A DNA stretch of 64,000 nt from Pyxidicoccus xibeiensis (GTDB lineage: Bacteria; Myxococcota; Myxococcia; Myxococcales; Myxococcaceae). A program made the position numbers and the translations under genes. Below are positions 58,155 through 64,000 of the stretch, one piece after another. The notes under the pieces are model-generated. The model had not been told where the DNA came from. It saw nothing but the letters and a program-made list of their open reading frames with translations, and searched no databases. How positions within the stretch are numbered: position 1 is the first letter of the stretch; every line of letters begins with the position of its first letter. Location: contig NZ_JAJVKV010000003.1 in the NCBI RefSeq assembly GCF_024198175.1, forward strand, positions 62,001 to 126,000, read 5' to 3'.

Positions 58155-60620
58155 TCACTCAGGCTTCAGCCCGCCCCCGGTGCGCCCGCCTTCCCCGGCG
58201 CCGCTCCTCCGCGGGTTCGGGTGCGCGCCAGCGTGAGCCTGTGGCGCCGCGGCTCCACTCTTGTCAGGCGCCGTCCCCGGCGGATTCCCGCCCCGCCTTC
58301 TCCGCCGCCGCCTCTTCGACGCAGCGCCGCCGGACTGCCCCCCGAGCTCTCGCAGCACGCGCGTGCGAACGCCGCTCTCCAGCTGCAGCTCCTGCATGAG
58401 CGCATGCGCCTGCCGCGCCCCCTGCGGGTGGCGCAGCGCCTCGCTGAGCCGCTCGACGATATCGATTCGCAGCGCCACGGGACCGAGCACCTCGTAGCCG
58501 AAGGCACGCGCCTCCCGGCCGCCCAGCGCCACGGCGTCGAGCACCGGCGCCCCCGGAACCCCCTGGGGGGAAGGTCTCTGGTGGAACAGCGCCGTCAGCA
58601 TGCAGCGCCTCTCCAGGGCATGCGGCGCGAGCGCTTCGGCGACATAGAGGAAGCGCTGCCCCTCGCGGACACCTTGCGCCCTCAAGCGCTCCCGGGACTC
58701 CTCGTCCAGGAGCCGCCACTGCTCGCGGGCCTCACCCTGGGAAATCACACCCAGCCCCTCCGCGAGGCGGTAGGCGAGCCCCCGCGTCGCCGCGGAGCGC
58801 CCCGCGCCAGCGAGCGCCTCGGCCGGAAAGCCGCCCATCGCCTCGGTGACCAGGTCTCTCGCCAGTGCCAGCAGCCGGCGCTCGAGCCGCTGCCGCGCGC
58901 CTCCCGTCCACACCTCCGGCTCAGCCAGCGCGAGCTGCGGCGAGCGCCGGTCCTTGCCGCGAACCAGCCGGGCCAGCGGCTGCCCCTCGAACGAGATGCG
59001 TCCCAACGCATCCACCTCGAAGGCCTCGTGCGTCGCGTCGACCACCTGCTGGACGAACTGCTCCTCCGTCATCGTGCCGCCATCACCGAGCGGCGCCTCT
59101 CCCAGCAGGAGCCCCAGCTTGGCGAAGGGACTGTCCGACGTGGGCGGCGGGTGGGCCGTGGCCCTCACGAAGCGGCGGGCGCTCTTGCGTGCCGCCCGCT
59201 GCACGAAGCGCTCCACCAGCCGCTCATGAAGGGCATCGCCCAGCGCGTCCTCGATGCCGCGGGTGCGCGCCTGCCAATGCTCCGCGTCGTGCAGCCAGCC
59301 CGAGCGATGGCTGATGTACGTCCAGATGCGGATGGCCGCCAGCCGGTCCATCAGCGTGTGGATGTCTCCCGAGACATCGTCGAGCGGCGACACCTGCTTC
59401 GCCAGCCAGTCAGCGTCCAGCCTCCCGTCCCCCGCGGTGAGCTGGAGGAAGGTCTCCCGCAGCAGCGCGACGTGCTGACCGAAGAGCCCCTTGCGGAAGT
59501 CCGGAATCTGGCAGACCTGCCACAGCAGCTCGACCGTGGCCCGGTGGGTGGCGACGTCCCGAACGGCGGGGACGTGCGAGAGGTCCTTGAGCGCGTCGAA
59601 GTCGTCCGCGCGCTCCACCCGGACGAAGGCACTGTGTCCCGGGGCCCGCGACAGCGAGTCCAGCAGGGCCTCCGGGCTGGAGAAGTCGAGCGCGGCATTG
59701 CGCCAGATGAGGCTGCGCACTGCAGGGAACCGGTGTGACTCGATGGCGGAAATCGTCCGGGGATGCAGCTCGGGCAGCGTGTTCAGGGTGCCGAAGCTGC
59801 CGTCATTCAGGTGGCGCCCCGCGCGGCCGGCGATCTGCGCCAGCTCGTCCGGGAAGAGGTCCCGCTGCTCGGCGCCGTCGTACTTGGAGAGCGCCGCGAA
59901 GGCCACGTGGTTGAGGTCGAGGTTCAGCCCCATGCCGATGGCGTCGGTGGCCACGAGGTACTGGACCTCGCCGGACTGATACATCGCCACCTGGGCGTTG
60001 CGCGTCCTCGGGGACAGCGCGCCCAGCACCACGGCCACCCCGCCCCGGAGGCGGCGCAGCGACTCGGCGAGCTCGTACACGCGGTCCGCGGAGAACGCGA
60101 CCACGGCCGAGCGCGGAGGCAGGCTCTTCAAGGAGCGCGTCCCCGCATAGCGCAGCTGGGACAGGCGCGTGGCCCGCTTCAGCGAGACCTGCGGGATGAG
60201 CGACTGCACCATCGGCCGCATCGTGTCCGCGCCCAGGAACCAGGTCTCCCGGCGTCCCCGCGCATGGAGCAGCCGGTCGGTGAAGACGTGCCCGCGCTCC
60301 CGGTGGGCCGCGAGCTGGATTTCATCCACGGCGAGGAAGTCGACCTGCTTGTCGGTCGGCATCGCCTCGACCGTACATATCCAGTAGTCGGGACGCGGCG
60401 GCAGGCGCTTCTCCTCGCCCGTCATCAGCGCGACGCGCCCCTCCCCCACCCGGGCGGTCACCCGGTCGTACACCTCACGAGCGAGCAGGCGCAGCGGCAA
60501 GCCGATGATGCCCGAGTCGTGCTCGAGCATGCGCTCGATGGCACGGTAGGTCTTCCCCGTGTTCGTGGGCCCCAGCTCCGCCACGACGACGGACGAGCGG
60601 CTGGATGGGCTGGAGTTCAT
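58155..60620 (-). CDS. Suv3-like ATP-dependent RNA helicase
   Basis: 821 residues from ATG 60620. Helicase core domain 1 starts at once with Walker A AELGPTNTGKTYRAIERM (about residue 15) and has LAVDEIQLAAHRERG (DEIQ box). Domain 2 has VVAFSADRVYELAESLRRL, VATDAIGMGLNLDLNHVAFA and LAQIAGRAGRHLNDG (motif VI). The rest (about 330-690) matches the helical bundle of Suv3/Ski2-type degradasome helicases. The C-terminus carries a KRRRRRRRGG run and a disordered Gly/Ala/Pro tail likely to bind RNA. Suv3 is best known from mitochondria and Alphaproteobacteria. Here it would unwind RNA, perhaps for a nuclease encoded elsewhere. Confidence 0.92.
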   Translation of the reverse strand: MNSSPSSRSSVVVAELGPTNTGKTYRAIERMLEHDSGIIGLPLRLLAREVYDRVTARVGEGRVALMTGEEKRLPPRPDYWICTVEAMPTDKQVDFLAVDEIQLAAHRERGHVFTDRLLHARGRRETWFLGADTMRPMVQSLIPQVSLKRATRLSQLRYAGTRSLKSLPPRSAVVAFSADRVYELAESLRRLRGGVAVVLGALSPRTRNAQVAMYQSGEVQYLVATDAIGMGLNLDLNHVAFAALSKYDGAEQRDLFPDELAQIAGRAGRHLNDGSFGTLNTLPELHPRTISAIESHRFPAVRSLIWRNAALDFSSPEALLDSLSRAPGHSAFVRVERADDFDALKDLSHVPAVRDVATHRATVELLWQVCQIPDFRKGLFGQHVALLRETFLQLTAGDGRLDADWLAKQVSPLDDVSGDIHTLMDRLAAIRIWTYISHRSGWLHDAEHWQARTRGIEDALGDALHERLVERFVQRAARKSARRFVRATAHPPPTSDSPFAKLGLLLGEAPLGDGGTMTEEQFVQQVVDATHEAFEVDALGRISFEGQPLARLVRGKDRRSPQLALAEPEVWTGGARQRLERRLLALARDLVTEAMGGFPAEALAGAGRSAATRGLAYRLAEGLGVISQGEAREQWRLLDEESRERLRAQGVREGQRFLYVAEALAPHALERRCMLTALFHQRPSPQGVPGAPVLDAVALGGREARAFGYEVLGPVALRIDIVERLSEALRHPQGARQAHALMQELQLESGVRTRVLRELGGQSGGAASKRRRRRRRGGNPPGTAPDKSGAAAPQAHAGAHPNPRRSGAGEGGRTGGGLKPE

Positions 60621-60689
60621 TGGCGGAGTTTAACCTCGCGAGGTGCCTTCCGCCCCGTGAGGGCAGCCCCACCTGGAGGCCCGGCCTGT

Positions 60690-60714
60690 CTCCCACGCCG
60701 GGCTACCGTGGGAG
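60690..60714 (-). terminator. Hairpin at the 3' end of the DnaA_N-type gene
   Basis: Arms CTCCCACG (60690-60697) and CGTGGGAG (60707-60714) with a nine-base loop that contains part of the stop codon at 60703. It lies before the Suv3-like gene on the same strand, separating the two transcripts. Confidence 0.6.
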
Positions 60715-62025
60715 CCCCATCGCCGCCTGCGGCAGCTCCTCGCCCGTGCCCACGCGCCAGGTCACGCCCCGCAGGCCGCAGTCGCGAACGAGCTGTTCCA
60801 CCACCGGGCCGTAGTTCTCTTCCACCCATTGGCGGAAGTAGACGTCGGGCGCGGCCAGGATCAGACAGCCGTCCTGCACATCCACCGGACGCGCCTTCTG
60901 GAGCCACAGCAGCGCGTAGCGCTTGCCCTGGTCATGAAGCCGCATGAGGCACTGCTGCCACGTGCGTCCCGCCGGGGTGGACACGTCCACGGACGGCGGC
61001 GAGGCCCCCTCCGAGACCTCACGCGCCTCGTTCGCCTCGTGCGGGACGTAGCGCACCCACACCTTCGGTGAGCAGAAGGCCACGGCCGTGCCCGCCGGCT
61101 GGCGGGAGCGGCCCCAGTCGGACTGGAGGTAGCCGCGGCAGGCCGACAGCAGCCGGCCCTCGTCGCCGCCCACCTTCGCCAGGGCGTGCCGGTACCAGTC
61201 CTTCCAGACCACCGGCATGTCCTCGCGAGGAACGCCCCGGAAGGACTGGGCGCGCTCGGTCTGGAAGCGCTCGAAGAAGGCCTCCGCCTGTCCGGGGGAC
61301 ACCGCCGCTGCCGGGGCTTCCGGCTCCGACTCGACGGAGGGCTGGGACACCGGCACCAGATGTGTGCCGTGGAGGGAGAGCTGGATGGGGTCGCCGTCCA
61401 CCGACGGTGCCTCGTCCGCCGGAGGTGGCGGGGGAACGGGCGCGAGATGTCCCGGGGACATGCCGAGCTCGATCTCCATCGCTGCTGCTGCAGAAGAAAG
61501 AGTCTTCTTCTCGTTCTCCCTCTCCCTCTTCCTTCTAGCGGCGGATGTCCCGGGTGCGTCCGCGGGACGTCCGCCGGACGCGGCGGCGGCCTTGTTGGCG
61601 CGCTCCCGGCGCTTTCGCTCGGCTTCCTTCCTCCTCTTTTCGAGGACTTGCACGTAGCGGTCGCAGAGCGTGAGCCGGACGGAGTCCCCTTCACGCACGA
61701 GGATGCCGGTGCGCAGCAGCGTGTCCCAGAAGGCTCCGGGGGCGCCCGTCCACCGTACGGCGCCCTCGACCGCCTCACGCCAGATGGCCTCGTCCGTGGA
61801 CGTGTCCCTGGACGTGTCCGCGGACGCGTCCAGCGGACGTCCGGCGGACGCGGCGAAGGGTTCGAAGCGTCCGGAGGGCAGGGCCTGCACGGCCCAGATC
61901 TGCAGCTCCACGATGGCGCCCAGGAATGCACGCCGGTCCATGCCCAGCAGGCGCGCGGCACCCACCACGGCGAGGCTCAGGGGAAAGCCCACGTCGACCT
62001 GAACCCAGTCCAACCCGCTCACGGT
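60703..62025 (-). CDS. Replication-type protein with C-terminal DnaA_N-like domain
   Basis: GTG at 62025 (440 residues, MSGLDWVQVDVGFPLSLAVV) has GGAGG eight bases upstream. The in-frame ATG at 62037 directly abuts a perfect hairpin and is less likely. Residues 1-125 resemble the winged-helix head of phage replisome organisers (WAVQALPSGRFEPF; LLRTGILVREGDSVRLTLCD). A Lys/Arg/Glu coiled stretch (LEKRRKEAERKRRERANKAA) and a long disordered linker follow. The last ~75 residues (WQQCLMRLHDQGKRYALLWL, CLILAAPDVYFRQWVEENYG) match the DnaA N-terminal domain, which recruits DnaB helicase or DiaA-type partners. No AAA+ or DnaA DNA-binding domain is present. It may be a phage- or plasmid-derived helicase loader or adaptor. 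Confidence 0.7.
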   Translation of the reverse strand, partial: TVSGLDWVQVDVGFPLSLAVVGAARLLGMDRRAFLGAIVELQIWAVQALPSGRFEPFAASAGRPLDASADTSRDTSTDEAIWREAVEGAVRWTGAPGAFWDTLLRTGILVREGDSVRLTLCDRYVQVLEKRRKEAERKRRERANKAAAASGGRPADAPGTSAARRKRERENEKKTLSSAAAAMEIELGMSPGHLAPVPPPPPADEAPSVDGDPIQLSLHGTHLVPVSQPSVESEPEAPAAAVSPGQAEAFFERFQTERAQSFRGVPREDMPVVWKDWYRHALAKVGGDEGRLLSACRGYLQSDWGRSRQPAGTAVAFCSPKVWVRYVPHEANEAREVSEGASPPSVDVSTPAGRTWQQCLMRLHDQGKRYALLWLQKARPVDVQDGCLILAAPDVYFRQWVEENYGPVVEQLVRDCGLRGVTWRVGTGEELPQAAMGLPR

Positions 62026-62037
62026 CCCTGCCTCCAT

Positions 62038-62062
62038 GGGCCCGCGCGTGAGGCGCGGGCCC
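62038..62062. terminator. Perfect GC hairpin at the 5' end of the DnaA_N-type gene
   Basis: Arms GGGCCCGCGC and GCGCGGGCCC around loop GTGAG. It lies immediately upstream of the DnaA_N-type gene. It could end transcripts entering from upstream, or fold in that gene's leader and affect translation. Confidence 0.5.
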
Positions 62063-62450
62063 GTTGCGTACTTCCGGTGCTCTCGGGTGTCCGCATCCCC
62101 TGCTTGCCAGTGCGCGAGACACCCAGGTCACGCACTGCCCATGCCTGTTGCGCCCTGTCGTCCTTCCAGGAACGGAAGGGCGTCGGGCGCGTGAGCTGAT
62201 CGCGGCCCTCCACTACGACAGAGCTGTGTGGGTGATCCAGGCCGGCGCGATCTGTGTCGCGTTCAGGCAACCGTCTACTCCCCGGGTCCGCTGATCCACG
62301 CGAAATCACGGGGCTGATCAGGACACTACAGAGCGCGACAGAGCTGCAGCGAGCTGGAGCACGCGAGCAGGTGGGCACGAGACCTACGGCGTCGGGTGGC
62401 GAGGCCCCGGGTTGGAAGCAGGAGCGGCGACGGGCGTAGGCTTCGAGGCC
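62063..62450. other. Non-coding region with repeated TGATC motifs
   Basis: This 388-base gap separates the divergent DnaA_N-type and D-aminoacylase genes and shows no convincing ORF or tRNA. It has four TGATC motifs in about 120 bases: GCTGATC at 62195, 62290 and 62313, and GTGATC at 62231. There is also a direct repeat CGACAGAGCTG (62216-62226 and 62336-62346) and the inverted repeat CGCGATCTGTGTCGCG near 62246. It may hold promoters and binding sites. Confidence 0.4.
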
Positions 62451-64000
62451 ATGGACCTCATCGTCGAGAACGGACTGGTGTTCGATGGGCTGGGGACTGC
62501 GCCGCGCCGCTGCCACGTGGGCATCCGCGAGGGCACCGTGGCCACGCTGTCCGAGGCGCTCATTCCGCGCGCGCCCCACACGCGCGTCATCGACGCCACC
62601 GGCCATTGGGTGACGCCAGGCTTCATCGACTTCCACACGCACTACGACGCGGAGGTGGAGCTGGCGCCGTCGCTCTCCGAGTCCGTCCGCCACGGCGTCA
62701 CCACCGTGGTCATGGGCAGCTGCTCGCTCAGCCTCGCGCTGGGCACTCCGGAAGACCTGGCGGACATGTTCTGCCGCGTGGAGGCCATTCCCTACGACAC
62801 CGTGCGCGCGCTGCTGGAGGAGCGCAAGCAGTGGGACTCGCTGGGCGGCTACATGGAGCACCTCGAGGGGCTGCCGCTCGGGCCCCATGTCGCGTCGTTC
62901 CTGGGGCACTCGGCGCTGCGCGCGCACGTCATGGGCCTGCACCGCAGCCTCGAGCACAGCGTCCGTCCCGGTGAGGACGAGCTGCGCCGCATGGAGGCGC
63001 TGGTCCGCGAGGGCCTGGACCTGGGCTACCTGGGCCTGTCGGTGATGACGCTCAAGTGGGACAAGATGGGCGGCTCGCGCGATGTCCGCAGCCGTCCCCT
63101 GCCCTCCACCTATGCGCGGTGGAGCGAGTACCGCCGCCTCACGCGGCTGCTGCGCGAGCGCGGTCGCATCTTCCAGGGCGTGCCCAACGTCAGCACCAAG
63201 GTGAACGTGCTGCTCTTCCTCCTGGAGAGCGCGGGCCTGGGGCGGCGGGCGCTGAAGACGTCGGTCATCTCGATGATGGACGCGCGCTCCAGCCGGGGCA
63301 TCCACCGCCTCATCGGCGCCATGTCGCGCTTCGCCAACACGCTGCTGGGCGCGGACTTCCGGTGGCAGGCGCTGCCGGAGGTGTTCGACCTGTGGGCGGA
63401 AGGCATCGACCTGGTCGTCTTCGAGGAGTTCGGCGCGGGCGCGGCGGCCCTGCACCTCCAGGATGCCGTGTCACGCTCGGAGCTGCTGAAGGACGCGGCG
63501 TACCGTGAGCGCTTCCGGAGCCAGTGGACCAACCGCTTCCTCCCGCGCGCCTTCCACCGCGACTTCAACGAGTCGCTCATCCTCCAGTGCCCGGACGCCA
63601 GCGTGGTGGGGAAGTCCTTCGCGCAGGTGGCGCGCGAGCAGGGCCGGCACGCGGTGGATGTCTTCCTGGACCTGGCCGCCACGCATGGAGACGCGCTGCG
63701 CTGGTACACGGTGATGGCCAATGACCGGCGCGAGGAGCTGGAGCGCATCTGCCAGCACCCGGACATCCTCGTGGGCTTCTCCGACGCCGGCGCGCACCTT
63801 CGCAACATGGCCCACTACAACTTCCCGCTGCGGCTGCTGCGGCTGGTGCGCGAGGCGGAGAAGCGCGGCGAGCCCTTCATGTCCGTGGAGCGTGCCGTGC
63901 ACCGGCTCACCGGGGAGATTGGCGAGTGGTTCGGCCTGGATGCCGGAGTGCTCGCCGAGGGGCGCCGCGCGGACCTCACCGTCATCAACCCCGAGGGGCT
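62451..64000 (+). CDS. N-acyl-D-amino-acid deacylase family amidohydrolase (3' end outside window)
   Basis: The frame is open from ATG 62451 to the window edge (516 codons), so the C-terminus is cut. The N-terminus MDLIVENGLVFDGLGTAPRR is typical of D-aminoacylase/dihydroorotase-type proteins. The metal-binding His pair is in VTPGFIDFHTHYDAEVE. VVMGSCSLSLALG resembles the family's GNCG region but has Ser in place of Asn. FLGHSALRAHVMG follows, and the late Asp motif is in LVGFSDAGAHLRN. The C-terminal closing segment AGVLAEGRRADLTVINPEG has just begun. Family members hydrolyse N-acyl-D-amino acids or related amides in the cytosol. The substrate is uncertain. Confidence 0.87.
   Translation, partial: MDLIVENGLVFDGLGTAPRRCHVGIREGTVATLSEALIPRAPHTRVIDATGHWVTPGFIDFHTHYDAEVELAPSLSESVRHGVTTVVMGSCSLSLALGTPEDLADMFCRVEAIPYDTVRALLEERKQWDSLGGYMEHLEGLPLGPHVASFLGHSALRAHVMGLHRSLEHSVRPGEDELRRMEALVREGLDLGYLGLSVMTLKWDKMGGSRDVRSRPLPSTYARWSEYRRLTRLLRERGRIFQGVPNVSTKVNVLLFLLESAGLGRRALKTSVISMMDARSSRGIHRLIGAMSRFANTLLGADFRWQALPEVFDLWAEGIDLVVFEEFGAGAAALHLQDAVSRSELLKDAAYRERFRSQWTNRFLPRAFHRDFNESLILQCPDASVVGKSFAQVAREQGRHAVDVFLDLAATHGDALRWYTVMANDRREELERICQHPDILVGFSDAGAHLRNMAHYNFPLRLLRLVREAEKRGEPFMSVERAVHRLTGEIGEWFGLDAGVLAEGRRADLTVINPEG

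Noticed and set aside
59763-60947. 394-codon plus-strand ORF
   Set aside because: Runs antisense across the Suv3-like helicase and the end of the DnaA_N-type gene; no plausible start or domain.
62063-62450. Possible tRNA or attachment site in the intergenic region
   Set aside because: No cloverleaf with a TTCGA-type T-loop or anticodon arm could be built, no flanking target duplication and no integrase are present.
62019-63455. 478-codon minus-strand ORF
   Set aside because: Antisense to the D-aminoacylase-type gene, whose metal motifs are clear; the part in the intergenic region has no independent support.

Overview
The window is a high-GC, gene-dense chromosomal segment that fits a myxobacterium of the Myxococcaceae (Myxococcus, Corallococcus or Pyxidicoccus type). 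The evidence is two large Ser/Thr protein kinases (one with a zinc-finger head and TPR tail), an FHA-type sigma-54 activator, an orphan NRPS-PKS cluster, many lipoproteins and exported hydrolases, and several GTG/TTG starts. Because of the GC content, long open frames antisense to real genes are common; these were discarded. No rRNA, tRNA, CRISPR array or insertion sequence was recognised.

Layout. 1-3.7 kb: two family-2 glycosyltransferases on the minus strand (the first cut by the window edge). 4-7 kb: small hydrophilic and 2TM proteins, a membrane-anchored kinase with about seven N-terminal TM segments, and a 33-residue Lys-rich protein. 7.2-8.2 kb: a TetR regulator overlapping a truncated glycosyltransferase remnant, followed on the opposite strand by a 22-residue peptide cassette. 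8.3-11.4 kb: two alpha/beta hydrolases with Asp nucleophiles and an XRE regulator with a palindromic operator. 11.4-19.9 kb: a GH13 branching-type enzyme, the TPR kinase, a secreted GH16 glucanase with a duplicated 131-residue module, and an FHA/sigma-54 activator. 20-28.5 kb: LysR/aldo-keto reductase pair, MBL-like protein, GST, small membrane and lipoproteins, two uncharacterised proteins and a patatin-like lipase. 28.6-40.2 kb: lipid and aldehyde catabolism: GMC oxidoreductase with aldehyde dehydrogenase, a TetR regulator, a four-gene beta-oxidation operon (FadJ-like, thiolase, two acyl-CoA dehydrogenases) and a convergent acyl-CoA ligase. 40.4-45.1 kb: exported proteins, nuclease/phosphatase-fold protein, YceI, GNAT, amidohydrolase. 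45.1-55.9 kb: a compact four-gene NRPS-PKS operon. 56-64 kb: 5'-nucleotidase, a second copy of the peptide cassette, a Suv3-like RNA helicase, a protein with a DnaA N-terminal-like domain, and a D-aminoacylase-type amidohydrolase cut by the right edge.

The most unusual signal is a pair of homologous micro-gene cassettes 50 kb apart (8.06-8.25 kb minus; 57.9-58.12 kb plus). Each has a related 5' region, a Shine-Dalgarno site, a 21-22 codon ORF starting MKIKTK(L/V)RGGPRSC, and a hairpin with an identical 16-nt core. In the shared 14 codons, three of four nucleotide differences are synonymous, while the C-terminal tails differ completely. That is a conserved-leader, variable-tail pattern typical of processed or secreted peptide families, although no maturation enzyme lies beside either copy.

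The orphan NRPS-PKS operon (A-PCP-C-A-PCP, then KS-AT-ACP, type II thioesterase, VLCAD-like flavoprotein) is built for a short two-amino-acid plus one-ketide product and has no integrated release domain. Convergent gene pairs are commonly separated by strong GC-rich hairpins that can act as bidirectional terminators.
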